From positions 1 to 64,000 of the forward strand of contig NZ_JAYMFF010000003.1 of assembly GCF_035989245.1 (NCBI RefSeq): DNA of 64,000 nt, given 5' to 3'. Source of the stretch: Adlercreutzia wanghongyangiae (GTDB lineage: Bacteria > Actinomycetota > Coriobacteriia > Coriobacteriales > Eggerthellaceae). The notes under the pieces are model-generated. The model was not told the origin of the DNA. It did no database searches and worked only from the letters and a program-made list of their open reading frames with translations. Shown here piece by piece: positions 40,298 to 49,475 of this stretch. The position numbers were made by a program, and so were the translations under genes. Positions within the stretch are counted from its first letter, which is position 1; each line of letters begins with the position of its first letter.

Positions 40298-42934
40298 ATG
40301 GGTTATCTGGAACAAGCGACCCAGACGACGGTGAGCCGGCGCGGGTTCGTGAAGGCTGGTGCCGCCGCGGCTGCCGCTACGGCGCTGACCGGCGCTCTGG
40401 CCGGCTGCAGCCCTCAGAGCGAGAATGCCGTGGAGTTGTCGGAGACCGGCAATCCCGAGGAGGGTGCGACATGGATTCCCGTAGCCTGCTGGCTGGGTTG
40501 CGGAACTGCCGCTTGTCGCAACATGGGTCTGGTGAAAGACGGTATTGTGCTGCGCCAGAAGAGCGACGACTCCCACGAGGACAGCGCCGAGCATCCCCAG
40601 CGTCGCGGCTGCTTGCGCGGACGGTCCCAGCGTAAGCACGTGTTCTCTGCCGACCGCCTGAAGTATCCCATGAAGCGCAAGGGTTGGAGCCCCGATGCCC
40701 CCAACGGCGAAATGCGCGGCAAGGACGAGTGGGAGCGCATCAGCTGGGACGAGGCGCTGCAAATCATCCACGACGAGCTGCAAAAGGCTATCGACACCTA
40801 TGGTCCCGCCTCCATTCTGGCCCATGGCGAGATCACGGGGCTGCTGAACAAGCTCGGTGGCTACACCACCTACTGGAGCACCCATTCATTCGGTTCCTAC
40901 TCGCTGAGCACGCGCTTCAACGGCTACCATCATCATGGAAAGGTGACGGCCTCTGATCGTCTTTCCATGGCGAAGAGCGAGACAGTGGTCATGTTCGGCG
41001 TGAATCCGGCTTGGTCGGGCTGCGGTACCCAGTCGTGGTATTGGCAGCAGGTGAAGGAGGCCGGCGCGAAGTTCATCGCCGTCGACCCGCGCTACAACGA
41101 TTCCTACGCCATGCTGAACGCCGAGTGGATTCCCATCTACCCCGGCCAGGACGACGCGCTCATCCTCGGCTTGGCTTATGTGCTCATCACCGAGGACGAC
41201 CCGGCGAGCAACCCCCTGATCGATTGGGACTTCCTCAGTCGCTGCACTATTGGCTTCGATGCCGACTCCATGCCCGAGGGCGCCGATCCGAAGGAGAATT
41301 TCCGCGACTATGTGCTGGGTACCTATGACGGCACGCCGAAAACACCCGAGTGGGCTTCGAAGCTGTGCGGTGCCAGCCCCGAGCAGATTCGCGACCTGGC
41401 TTACGAGCTGAAGCCCGAGAAGAAGGTGTCCATCGTCACCTCCTGGGCGCCGGCTCGTCGCCACGACACCGACCACCTTTCCCAGATGTTCATGACTCTG
41501 GGCTCTATGACGGGCCACTTCGGTAAAGAAGGCCACATGTGCGGCATTTGCTGCGATGCCATGACGGCCGATGGCGGTCCGCGCCTGTTCTCCACAGGAT
41601 CGTCGGGCAATCCCGATATTGAGAACGCGCTGGACGAGTGCATCAACACCGGCGAGCTGTGGGAGTCGGTATTGAAGGGGGAGTATACCTTCAACGGCCG
41701 TATGCCTGGTTATGGTTTCGACAACCTGAACCCCATCGCCGAGAAGCGTTCCTGCGACATTCACGTGCTGTATGCCACGGGCATCGGCTGGCTGGGTTCC
41801 AACGAGGACATCAGCAAGGGCATCGAGGTGTTCCGCAAGATGGATTTCGTGGTGGCGCATGCCTGGGCGCCGAATCCGCCGGCCATCTACGCCGACATTG
41901 TGCTGCCCGTGACCACGCCGTGGGAGCGTGCGGGTCGTATCTCGGCCGATGGCGGTCGCGACACCATTACGCTGGCTCAGCCGGTATGCGATCCGCTGTA
42001 TGAGGCTCGCAGCGACCAGGATGTCGTGCGCGGCTTGGCTCCCCTGTTCGGCTTCAAAGAGGAGGACTTCTACTGCGGTAGCGAGAAGCAGCAGTTGTTC
42101 AACCAGATCGCCGGTTCCACGGTGTTCGATCCTGCCGACGGCGAGACTCCCATTCCGCTGGTGACTATCACTCAGGACGATATCGACGAGTGGGGCGTGG
42201 AAGGCGAGCCGCAGGAAGGGCAGGTGGCGCTGAAGGAGTTCTGGGAGACGGGCGTGGTTACCGTGCACCGCACCGATGGCGACACTTACACCCACATTCC
42301 GTTCAAGGCGTTCCGCGAAGACCCCGAGGCCAATCCCTCCGAGAACTCCGAGAGCGGCAAGTTTGAGATTTACTCTCAGAAGATGGGCGAGACGCTGAGC
42401 GCTATGGGCTACGGCGAAGTGTCCCCGCTGACCGTGTACAAGGAGAAGGCCATGGGCTACGAGGCCACGTTCTCTGACTTTGCGGCAGGGGTGAAGGGCG
42501 AGTATCCCTTCCAGGTATTCTGCCTGAAGACCCTGCGTGACGTGGCGTCCACCATGGACAACGTTCCCCAGCTGCGCGAGACCATCGAGAACCCCGTGAT
42601 CATGGCTGCAGCTGACGCAAAAGATCTGGGTATTCAGACTGGCGATGCCGTGAAAGTGACGAGTCCTACCGGCGCCATTGTGCGTAAGGTGTCCGTCACT
42701 GCGCGTCAGATGCCGGGCACACTGGTGGTGCCGTGGGGCGGCTGGTATGAGTACGACGAGGCGGCTCAGGCCGATGTGGGCGGTGCGTCCAACACGCTGA
42801 CTGGCGGTGTGGTGACCGGTCAGGGTACCTCGGGCTACAACAGCGCCATTGCCAAGGTTGAGAAATACACGGGCGACATTTTGAACGACGTTGAGAAGGC
42901 CCCGGTGGTTTTCTTCGAAGAGGATGGTGAATAG
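40298..42934 (+). CDS. Tat-exported molybdopterin oxidoreductase, DMSO-reductase family catalytic subunit
   Basis: 878 residues. Twin arginine at 14-15 (SRRGFVKAG), lipobox LAGC (Cys37), then the [4Fe-4S] ligands Cys64, 68, 73 and 105. The rest follows the family: RLKYPMKRKGW, ERISWDEAL, MFGVNPAWSG, WAPNPPAIYADIVLPV and a C-terminal molybdopterin-binding barrel (VMAAADAKDLGIQTGDAVKV). Reductases for S- and N-oxides, tetrathionate, nitro compounds and catechol dehydroxylases share this architecture; the substrate cannot be assigned. It is followed by its electron-transfer subunit (3 bases) and TorD-type chaperone. No membrane anchor subunit is encoded; the lipid anchor may replace it. Confidence 0.9.
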   Translation: MGYLEQATQTTVSRRGFVKAGAAAAAATALTGALAGCSPQSENAVELSETGNPEEGATWIPVACWLGCGTAACRNMGLVKDGIVLRQKSDDSHEDSAEHPQRRGCLRGRSQRKHVFSADRLKYPMKRKGWSPDAPNGEMRGKDEWERISWDEALQIIHDELQKAIDTYGPASILAHGEITGLLNKLGGYTTYWSTHSFGSYSLSTRFNGYHHHGKVTASDRLSMAKSETVVMFGVNPAWSGCGTQSWYWQQVKEAGAKFIAVDPRYNDSYAMLNAEWIPIYPGQDDALILGLAYVLITEDDPASNPLIDWDFLSRCTIGFDADSMPEGADPKENFRDYVLGTYDGTPKTPEWASKLCGASPEQIRDLAYELKPEKKVSIVTSWAPARRHDTDHLSQMFMTLGSMTGHFGKEGHMCGICCDAMTADGGPRLFSTGSSGNPDIENALDECINTGELWESVLKGEYTFNGRMPGYGFDNLNPIAEKRSCDIHVLYATGIGWLGSNEDISKGIEVFRKMDFVVAHAWAPNPPAIYADIVLPVTTPWERAGRISADGGRDTITLAQPVCDPLYEARSDQDVVRGLAPLFGFKEEDFYCGSEKQQLFNQIAGSTVFDPADGETPIPLVTITQDDIDEWGVEGEPQEGQVALKEFWETGVVTVHRTDGDTYTHIPFKAFREDPEANPSENSESGKFEIYSQKMGETLSAMGYGEVSPLTVYKEKAMGYEATFSDFAAGVKGEYPFQVFCLKTLRDVASTMDNVPQLRETIENPVIMAAADAKDLGIQTGDAVKVTSPTGAIVRKVSVTARQMPGTLVVPWGGWYEYDEAAQADVGGASNTLTGGVVTGQGTSGYNSAIAKVEKYTGDILNDVEKAPVVFFEEDGE

Positions 42935-42937
42935 GCC

Positions 42938-43513
42938 ATGGCACACAAGGGATTCTATTTTAACCAGGAAAGCTGCGTGGGTTGTCGCACCTGCCAGGTG
43001 GCCTGCAAGGACAAGAACGATCTTCCCATCGGCATCATCTACCGCAAGGTGGATAGCTTCGAAACTGGTGATTTCCCCACTTCGATGCTCTACCACCTGA
43101 CCCATACCTGCAACCACTGCGAGAGCCCTGCGTGCGTGGCGAACTGCCCGACAGGAGCCATGTACATCGATGATGAAGACGGCACCACCCAGCACGACGA
43201 CGAAGTGTGCATCGGTTGCGAGACCTGCGTGAAGTCGTGCCCGTACGAGGTACCCCAGTATCTTCCCGAGCTGAAGATCACCGGAAAGTGCGATGCCTGT
43301 CTGAGCCTACGCAAGAACGGCGAGGAGAACATGTGCGTGGCATCGTGTCCCATGCGCGCGCTGGAGTTCGGCGATATCGAGGAGCTGCGCGCGAAGCATC
43401 CCGAGGCCGTGGACAAGATTGCCGTGCTGCCCGAGCCGGACACGGCCCCGTCGTTGGCCATCGACGCCAAGCCGGCCGCGCTGGAGGAGGATTGGGCTTC
43501 AGTGCTCGTTTAG
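42938..43513 (+). CDS. Four-cluster ferredoxin subunit (DmsB-like)
   Basis: 191 residues with 16 cysteines in four groups: CVGCRTCQVACK, CNHCESPACVANC, CIGCETCVKSC and CDACLSLR...CVASC. This is the DmsB/PhsB/NrfC-type electron-transfer subunit carrying four [4Fe-4S] clusters. It lacks a signal peptide and would be exported with the Tat-signalled catalytic subunit. Starts three bases after the catalytic gene. Confidence 0.93.
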   Translation: MAHKGFYFNQESCVGCRTCQVACKDKNDLPIGIIYRKVDSFETGDFPTSMLYHLTHTCNHCESPACVANCPTGAMYIDDEDGTTQHDDEVCIGCETCVKSCPYEVPQYLPELKITGKCDACLSLRKNGEENMCVASCPMRALEFGDIEELRAKHPEAVDKIAVLPEPDTAPSLAIDAKPAALEEDWASVLV

Positions 43514-43669
43514 TTGCTACCGGGGCGCTGCGGCACCTCTCCCTCTGATAATCGTCGCACTGCCCCTGTACATTGCGCCGGGCCGACATCCCTCCCGTCG
43601 GCTCGGCGTTTTCGGTAGTGCTTTTCATTGCGTCTGGCGAGGTGCCGGGCGAGAAGGAAGGAGACGGTA

Positions 43670-44395
43670 GTGGAAGACGATGCGATGGATTCCGCCTCGG
43701 TTGCAGCTGCGCTGCAGGGGCGTCAGGCGGTCTATACGCTGCTGGCGCGGGCGTGGGCCGATGCACTCGATGCCGACGCTGCATCGGTTCTCGGCTCTTC
43801 CGACTGGGAGACGGTGCTGGCGCTGTTCGAGGAAGACGGCGGGCAGTCGCTGGTTGGGCAGTGGCGTGCGGTTGCGGCGGCGATTGACCGATGGGGCGTT
43901 GCCGACGCCGAGCGGGCATTCAACTGGTGCTTCATGGGCGTGGGTACGCGGGTGGCTCCTTGGGAATCGGTATATGTGACCGGAGAGCGCCTGGTGTTTC
44001 AGCCGTCTACTCTGGCGGTGCGCGAGGCCTATGCCGCATGGGGACTCGCTGCCAGGAAGAAGGGGTCAGAACCTGACGATCATATCGCCACGGAATGCGA
44101 TTTCATGGCGAAGATGGCCCAAAGGGCTGCCGGTGCTTTTAGCGACGGGGACGACGTTGGCTGCAAGAAGGCCCTCGTGGCCTCGCGAGCGTTTCTGTCC
44201 GACCATCTCGCCAGCTTCGCTGTGGAATTGGGTCGCTCTTTGGCGCAGGCCTGTGAAGAGGCTGTCGAGGCAGGTGTCGGAAGCGCCGAGGTCGTGGAGT
44301 GCGCACTTGCTTTATATGGTGAGTTGTCCCGGTTCAGTGCTGCGTTTTTCGAGTGCGATGGCAAATTGATCGACGAACTGATCGGAACGCTGTAA
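43670..44395 (+). CDS. TorD/DmsD-family molybdoenzyme chaperone
   Basis: 241 residues, all helical. Start GTG 43670 is six bases after AAGGAG; ATG 43685 is an alternative. The WESVYVTGERLVFQPSTLAVREAYAAWGL block and HIATECDFMAKMA match the conserved core of TorD proteins, which bind the Tat signal and insert the cofactor. A ~155-base gap separates it from the ferredoxin gene. Third member of operon one; paralogue of 47785. Confidence 0.85.
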   Translation: MEDDAMDSASVAAALQGRQAVYTLLARAWADALDADAASVLGSSDWETVLALFEEDGGQSLVGQWRAVAAAIDRWGVADAERAFNWCFMGVGTRVAPWESVYVTGERLVFQPSTLAVREAYAAWGLAARKKGSEPDDHIATECDFMAKMAQRAAGAFSDGDDVGCKKALVASRAFLSDHLASFAVELGRSLAQACEEAVEAGVGSAEVVECALALYGELSRFSAAFFECDGKLIDELIGTL

Positions 44396-44511
44396 GAATT
44401 CATTAACAACTCGTCATAAAGAATTGATACCGTGTCTATATCCCTTTCTTCGAGGGCTGGATATTCTGCACCTCGTAGAGGAAAATGCCTTTGAGAAGAA
44501 GGGGGAGGAAC

Positions 44512-47118
44512 ATGGGCGAGATTAAGCTCAACAGCCTCAAGATGGATCGGCGCAGCTTTGTGGCCGCTGGCGCTGCCGCTGCTGCGGCGCTGGGCGCGTC
44601 GGCGTCGCTTTACGGCTGCGATAATCGTCTGAGCGAAACGGGCGAGGGCGATGCCGAGGGCGCCGCGCAGCCGGCGGGCGAGTGGGTGACCATCGCATGC
44701 TCCCACGGTTGCGGAACGCGCTGCATGAACAAGGTGCTCGTGTCCGACGGCGTGGTCATTCGCCAGAAGACGGACGACACCCACGAGGACTCCATCGAGT
44801 ATCCGCAGCAGCGCGGCTGCCTGCGCGGTCGTGCATTGTACGAGTCCCAGATGGGCGCCGACCGTTTGAAGTATCCCATGAAGCGCAAGAGCTGGACGCC
44901 GGAGGATCCCCATGGCGATCTGCGCGGTAAAGAGGGCTATGAGCGCATCAGCTGGGAGGAGGCCCTCGACATTGTGGCCGATCAGCTGAAGAAGGTGTAC
45001 ACCGAGGTGGGCCCCAAGGGCGTCTACACGCCCGGCTGCCTCTCCGGTGGCTACATTCGCCCGCTGCTGAATGCGTGCGGAGGATACCTGGGCGTGTCCG
45101 ACACCATTTCCTTCGGAACCCACACTCTGCGCGTGAGCTTGGGCCACAGCTCCACGTCGGTGAACGACCGCATGGACATGATCGAGAACGCCGAGAATAT
45201 CATCATGCTGGGCAACAATCCCGGCTGGGGTTCCAACGGTAATCCCAGCTTCAACTTCCGCGAGGCGCGCGACCGCGGCGCCCGGTTCATTTATATCGGG
45301 CCTTCCTACAACGTGTCCGCGAACATGCTGGACGCCAAGTGGATTCCCGTGAAGCCGGGCACCGACACGGCGCTTCTGCTGGGCGTGGCCCATGAGATGC
45401 TGCGCCTCGATGAGGAGCAGGGCAATGTGGTGGATTGGGACTTCCTGCACAAGTATTGCGTGGGCTTCGACGAGGAATCCATGCCCGCGGATGCCGCCAT
45501 CAACGAGAATTTCCGCGGCTATGTGCTCGGCGAGTACGACGGCACTCCGAAGACCGCCGAGTGGGCGAGCGCCATCACCGGTGCGCCGGCCGCCGACATC
45601 ACCTTCCTTGCCGAAGCGCTCGGCAAGGAGCACGCAACCATTCTTTCCCATGGCTACGCTTCCGCCCGCTGCAACGGCGCCGAGGATCTGCCCCAGGCCA
45701 TTATGACCATCGCAGCCATGGGCGGCCACTTCGGCAAGCCGGGCCATGCCTGCGGCAACTACTTCGTCGACCGCTGCGGTACCGGCGGCGATCCCATCTG
45801 CATGGTGGGCGACGATGGCGCCGCCGATTTGGAACTGCCCGCGCTCACCCCGCTGTGTGATCCTTCCCTGGTGCCCGACCCGGAGCATCCGGATTACGTG
45901 AACGCCCTGGAGATGTGGGATGCGGTCATCACGGGCCAGTACACCAACTCCGGCCGCCGCGGCGCTATTCCGCCCGAGCCGGCCACCTGCGACATCCGTT
46001 TCATCTACGGCAGCCGCGACAACACCATCCGCGCCACGCCGAACGCCAACCGTATGGTGGAGGCCCTGCGCACGGTGGACTTCTTCCTCGTGCAGCACAT
46101 CTTCGCTACCGCCTCGGCCCCCTATGCCGACATCATCCTGCCGGTGCTCGCCGACTTCGAGCATGACATCGCCCTGGAGGGCGGCGACCAGGACCGCGAG
46201 GGCTTTTTGTTCTACACGCCGCTTGGCGAGACGCCCTACGAAGCTCACAGCGACCGCTGGATCGCCGAGCAGCTGCTGGAGCGCCTCGGCTACAACCCGA
46301 AGGACGTGTACCCCTACACCGAGGAGCAGTGCTATTTCAACTACCTGGCCTCCTCCCGGATCATGGACGAATCCGGCGAGTACAGCCCGCTCATCACCAT
46401 CACCCAGGAAGACATTGACGCGATGGGTGTGGAAGGGGAGCCGCAGCAGGGCGTTGTCGATCTGGCCACCCTGCGCGAGAACGGCATCTACCAGGTGCCC
46501 CGCTCCTTCGGCGACGGCTACACCCACATCGCCTACGCCGACTTCATCGCCGACCCGGAGGCGAATCCCGTGAACAGCGCCAGCGGCAAGTTCGAAATCT
46601 ACTGCCAGGAGAAGGGCGACAAACTGAGTTCCCTGGCCTTCGGCGGCGAGACGTACAAGCCTTACGCCACTTACCACGAGCAGGCCGGCGACGAGGGCTA
46701 TCCGCTGCTCATGTTCAACACGCATTACCCGCGCAGCGCGTGTTCTGATTTCGACAACGTGACCACCTTGCGCGAGGCCTTTGACGCGCCGGTGACCATC
46801 AACGCCGCCGATGCTGCGGCAGCCGGAATCAAGACGGGCGACGCCGTGCTCGTGAGCAGCCCCTACGGTCGCATCTTGCGCCCCGCGTCTGTGAGCAACC
46901 AGATCGTTCCCGGCGCTATCGACGTGCCTAACGGCACCTGGCCCGACTTCGACGAGGAGGGCATCGACCGTGGCGGCTGCCCCAACACCCTGTACGGCGG
47001 CAAGCCGAAGGGCATGGGCGTGTCCGGCTACAACAATGTGAGCGTCAAGGTTGAGAAGTGGACCGGCGAGGCGCTGACCCCCGATGACGAGCGCCAGCTC
47101 GTCATCGACGCGGAATAA
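44512..47118 (+). CDS. Second Tat-exported molybdopterin oxidoreductase
   Basis: 868 residues. DRRSFVAAG (Arg13, Arg14), a lipobox-like LYGC (Cys36), and [4Fe-4S] ligands Cys63, 67, 71 with the fourth in RGCLRGR. RLKYPMKRKSW and YERISWEEAL parallel the first enzyme, while the substrate-cavity region differs (GCLSGGYIRPLLNACGGYLG), so the two are paralogues with probably different substrates. Start 44512 follows GGGGGAGG. Member of the DMSO-reductase family; substrate unknown. Followed by its own ferredoxin and chaperone. Confidence 0.9.
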   Translation: MGEIKLNSLKMDRRSFVAAGAAAAAALGASASLYGCDNRLSETGEGDAEGAAQPAGEWVTIACSHGCGTRCMNKVLVSDGVVIRQKTDDTHEDSIEYPQQRGCLRGRALYESQMGADRLKYPMKRKSWTPEDPHGDLRGKEGYERISWEEALDIVADQLKKVYTEVGPKGVYTPGCLSGGYIRPLLNACGGYLGVSDTISFGTHTLRVSLGHSSTSVNDRMDMIENAENIIMLGNNPGWGSNGNPSFNFREARDRGARFIYIGPSYNVSANMLDAKWIPVKPGTDTALLLGVAHEMLRLDEEQGNVVDWDFLHKYCVGFDEESMPADAAINENFRGYVLGEYDGTPKTAEWASAITGAPAADITFLAEALGKEHATILSHGYASARCNGAEDLPQAIMTIAAMGGHFGKPGHACGNYFVDRCGTGGDPICMVGDDGAADLELPALTPLCDPSLVPDPEHPDYVNALEMWDAVITGQYTNSGRRGAIPPEPATCDIRFIYGSRDNTIRATPNANRMVEALRTVDFFLVQHIFATASAPYADIILPVLADFEHDIALEGGDQDREGFLFYTPLGETPYEAHSDRWIAEQLLERLGYNPKDVYPYTEEQCYFNYLASSRIMDESGEYSPLITITQEDIDAMGVEGEPQQGVVDLATLRENGIYQVPRSFGDGYTHIAYADFIADPEANPVNSASGKFEIYCQEKGDKLSSLAFGGETYKPYATYHEQAGDEGYPLLMFNTHYPRSACSDFDNVTTLREAFDAPVTINAADAAAAGIKTGDAVLVSSPYGRILRPASVSNQIVPGAIDVPNGTWPDFDEEGIDRGGCPNTLYGGKPKGMGVSGYNNVSVKVEKWTGEALTPDDERQLVIDAE

Positions 47119-47133
47119 AGGAGGAGAACCAAC

Positions 47134-47712
47134 ATGACCCGCAAAGGATTCTATTTCGATTCCACCCGCTGCGTGGGCTGCAAGACCTGCCAGGTTGCCT
47201 GCAAGCTGAAGAACGCGTTGCCCGTGGGCATCACCTATCGTGCGGTTGCCAGCTACGAGGTGGGCGAATACCCCGAGGCGAAGTACTACCATATTTCGCA
47301 CACGTGCAACCACTGCGTTGATGCGGCCTGCGTGGCCAACTGCCCGACGGGGGCCATGCATCGCGACGAGGAAGACGGCACCGTTCAGCACGATGACGAG
47401 ATTTGCATCGGCTGCGAAACGTGCGTGAAGTCGTGCCCCTACCAGGTGCCCGTGCTGCTGGAGGACAAGAAGATTACGGGTAAGTGCAACGCTTGCATCG
47501 ATACGCGCTCCGAGGACGGCGCTCCCACCTGTGTGGCTGCCTGCGGCACGCGTGCCCTGGAGTTCGGCGACTACGACGAGCTGGCGGCCGCCCATCCGGA
47601 CGCGGTTCGCGATATCGCTTGCCGCCCCGATTCCTCCATGACCGATCCGAGCACGCTCATCATGGGTCGCGACTGCCTGCAGGACGACAGCTTCGTAGAT
47701 TTGGTGCTGTAA
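47134..47712 (+). CDS. Four-cluster ferredoxin subunit (DmsB-like)
   Basis: 192 residues with the same four cysteine groups as 42938 (CVGCKTCQVACK, CNHCVDAACVANC, CIGCETCVKSC, CNACIDTR...CVAAC). Electron-transfer partner of the second molybdopterin enzyme. Starts 15 bases after it behind AAGGAGGAG and is followed by a strong hairpin. Confidence 0.93.
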   Translation: MTRKGFYFDSTRCVGCKTCQVACKLKNALPVGITYRAVASYEVGEYPEAKYYHISHTCNHCVDAACVANCPTGAMHRDEEDGTVQHDDEICIGCETCVKSCPYQVPVLLEDKKITGKCNACIDTRSEDGAPTCVAACGTRALEFGDYDELAAAHPDAVRDIACRPDSSMTDPSTLIMGRDCLQDDSFVDLVL

Positions 47713-47723
47713 TCCCTCCCTTT

Positions 47724-47764
47724 GCCGCCCGGCCTGCTCCTTCCTCAGGCCGGGCGGCCCTTCT
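47724..47764 (+). terminator. Hairpin between ferredoxin and chaperone genes
   Basis: A perfect 13-bp stem (GCCGCCCGGCCTG with CAGGCCGGGCGGC), a nine-base loop, then CCTTCTG. The weak T tract suggests partial termination or mRNA processing, setting lower chaperone expression. Confidence 0.65.
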
Positions 47765-47784
47765 GATGAGAAAGGAGCCCTTCC

Positions 47785-48489
47785 GTGGATGCCGATACGA
47801 AAGAGCTGGTGCTGGCGAACCGCCAGTTCGTGTGGGGGCTCATTGCCCGCGGGTTCGCGGAAGAGCCCGATCGCGCTTTCGCCGACATCGTTGCCGGGGA
47901 GCATGCGCGCGAGGAAGTGGGGCTGGTGGAAGACGGGGCGACTGCCGATCTTGTGGCGGCTTTCCAGGCCGCGGCTGCTTTTCTGGCCGTGCCGGCTGCC
48001 GAGCGCGACGGGGCTGTCGCGGCGGCCCGGGAGGACTACACGCGCATCTTCGTGGGCCCGAACACTTTGGCCGCCTCCCCCTGGGAGACGATGCACACCA
48101 CGGGCAAGCGCATGCTGTTCCATCGCGACATTCTGTCGGTGCGCGACGCCTACCGCCAGGCTGGTTTTCTTCCCGAGCGCTACCGCCAGGTGGCCGATGA
48201 CTCCATCGGCCTTGAGTGCGACTTCATGGCGAAGCTGGCCGCCGATGCGCTTGCTGCCTTCCAGGAAGACGAGTCGCAACGGTGCCAGGATCGCCTTCTG
48301 CAGTCGCTGACGTTTCTCACCGACCATCTCCTGCGGTGGATAGACTCGCTAGCCGAAGCGATGGAGACGCACTACGGAGCCACGTTCTACACGGCTCTTG
48401 CGCGCTTCACGGCACTGTGGTGCCACCGCGATGCGGCTTTGGTGAATGCGCTCTTGGAAGATTCGTGCCCTGTGGGTCCTGCCAACTAG
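47785..48489 (+). CDS. TorD/DmsD-family molybdoenzyme chaperone
   Basis: 234 residues from GTG 47785 (AAAGGAG upstream). PWETMHTTGKRMLFHRDILSVRDAYRQAGF and IGLECDFMAKLA match the TorD core and the paralogue at 43670. Dedicated chaperone for the second molybdopterin enzyme. Last gene of the second operon. Confidence 0.87.
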   Translation: MDADTKELVLANRQFVWGLIARGFAEEPDRAFADIVAGEHAREEVGLVEDGATADLVAAFQAAAAFLAVPAAERDGAVAAAREDYTRIFVGPNTLAASPWETMHTTGKRMLFHRDILSVRDAYRQAGFLPERYRQVADDSIGLECDFMAKLAADALAAFQEDESQRCQDRLLQSLTFLTDHLLRWIDSLAEAMETHYGATFYTALARFTALWCHRDAALVNALLEDSCPVGPAN

Positions 48490-48497
48490 CCCTGTGC

Positions 48498-48503
48498 TAT
48501 CAT
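48498..48503 (+). promoter_or_regulatory. Extended -10 promoter
   Basis: TG-C-TATCAT (48495-48503) is an extended -10 element without a clear -35. Transcription would start near 48509, giving the structured leader that follows. Confidence 0.5.
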
Positions 48504-48508
48504 TGGAT

Positions 48509-48607
48509 CCCGATTGAAGTACATAGCCTGCCGCCGGGTAGGCGTGAAGCGCTCACTGAGCGAGCATCGTTAGGCCTTTGAAGATGCTCGCCCCGTGGGC
48601 GCTTTTT
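48509..48607 (+). ncRNA. Structured leader or small RNA ending in a terminator
   Basis: About 100 bases with three stems: GCCTGCC/GGTAGGC (48526-48543), AGCGCTCAC/GTGGGCGCT (48548-48556 with 48595-48603) and, inside the latter, GCGAGCATC/GATGCTCGC (48560-48568 with 48583-48591), followed by TTTTTGTTTT. The last two form a long intrinsic terminator 60 bases ahead of the B3/B4-domain gene. It could be a riboswitch/attenuator for that gene or an independent small RNA. I do not recognise a known class. Confidence 0.55.
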
Positions 48608-48668
48608 GTTTTGCCCGGCGTGCGTGCGGCTCGGTCGCAGGAGACCGGCGAGGAGAAAGGATCGCAGT

Positions 48669-49394
48669 ATGAAGCAATTCGTCACGGAAGAATCGTTCTG
48701 GAATCTGTTCCCCGATGCGAGCATTGGCATCGTGGTGGCCCACGGCATGAAGCCCACCGCCGAGGTGGCGCCCGAGGACGCCGCCGCCATTGCCAAGGCC
48801 CTTGCCGAGGCCAACGGCATGGCCGACCAGCACTTGGAGAGCAACACCATCTCCCAGAACGAGGTGGTGGCCGTGTGGCGCGACGCCTACCAGAAGTTCA
48901 AGACGAAGAAGGGCGCGCGCTGCTCCATCGAGAACCTGCTCAAGCGCGTGCTGAAGGGCAACCCCGTGGGCTCCATCACCCCGTCGGTCGATATCTACAA
49001 CACGGTGTCGCTCGCCTATGCGCTGCCCGTGGGCGGCGAGGACATCGATGCCATGGACGGCGACATTCGCCTGGGCGTCACCCAGGGCGGCGACGCCTTC
49101 CGCCCGCTCGGCGAGGACGAGGACGCTCCCACGCTGGAAGGCGAGCTGTGCTACTTCGATAACGCCGGCGCCATCTGCCGCTGCTGGAACTGGCGCGACG
49201 GCGAGCGCACGGCCTTAACCGACGAGTCGAAGAAGGCGTTCCTCATCATCGAGTCGGTGGACCCCGCTCGCGCCGATGACCTGGCTGCCGCCATCGACCA
49301 GCTGGCCGACATGGTGGAGCGCCACCTGGGCGCCACGATCTTCGCGAAGGAGATCATCACCCGCGACAACCCGACTATGGTGATCGACGAGTAG
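48669..49394 (+). CDS. B3/B4 tRNA-binding-domain protein
   Basis: 241 residues resembling the B3/B4 domain of the phenylalanyl-tRNA synthetase beta chain, as in stand-alone proteins thought to edit or bind tRNA. Visible blocks: SIENLLKRVLKG, GSITPSVDIYNTVSLAYALPVGGED and FDNAGAICRCWNWRDGERTALTDES. Start 48669 follows GAGGAGAAAGG. Preceded by a structured leader with terminator and followed by an SMR exporter. Trans-editing of mischarged tRNA is the best guess. Confidence 0.75.
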   Translation: MKQFVTEESFWNLFPDASIGIVVAHGMKPTAEVAPEDAAAIAKALAEANGMADQHLESNTISQNEVVAVWRDAYQKFKTKKGARCSIENLLKRVLKGNPVGSITPSVDIYNTVSLAYALPVGGEDIDAMDGDIRLGVTQGGDAFRPLGEDEDAPTLEGELCYFDNAGAICRCWNWRDGERTALTDESKKAFLIIESVDPARADDLAAAIDQLADMVERHLGATIFAKEIITRDNPTMVIDE

Positions 49395-49419
49395 CGCGGG
49401 CGCATACGGAAGCGAGGGT

Positions 49420-49453
49420 GCGGGGCGCGGGGCGGTCGGCCGCGGCGCCCCGC
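49420..49453 (+). promoter_or_regulatory. GC-rich hairpin upstream of SMR gene
   Basis: GCGGGGCGC pairs with GCGCCCCGC over 9 bp, ending about 12 bases before the ribosome binding site AAAGGAGG. There is no T tract, so it is more likely to affect translation or mRNA stability than termination. Confidence 0.4.
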
Positions 49454-49475
49454 TCCGCCGAGAAAGGAGGGACCA

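Noticed and set aside
49395..49475. Guanidine riboswitch upstream of the SMR gene
   Set aside because: The conserved blocks of guanidine-I, -II or -III classes are not visible; only a plain GC-rich hairpin is present.
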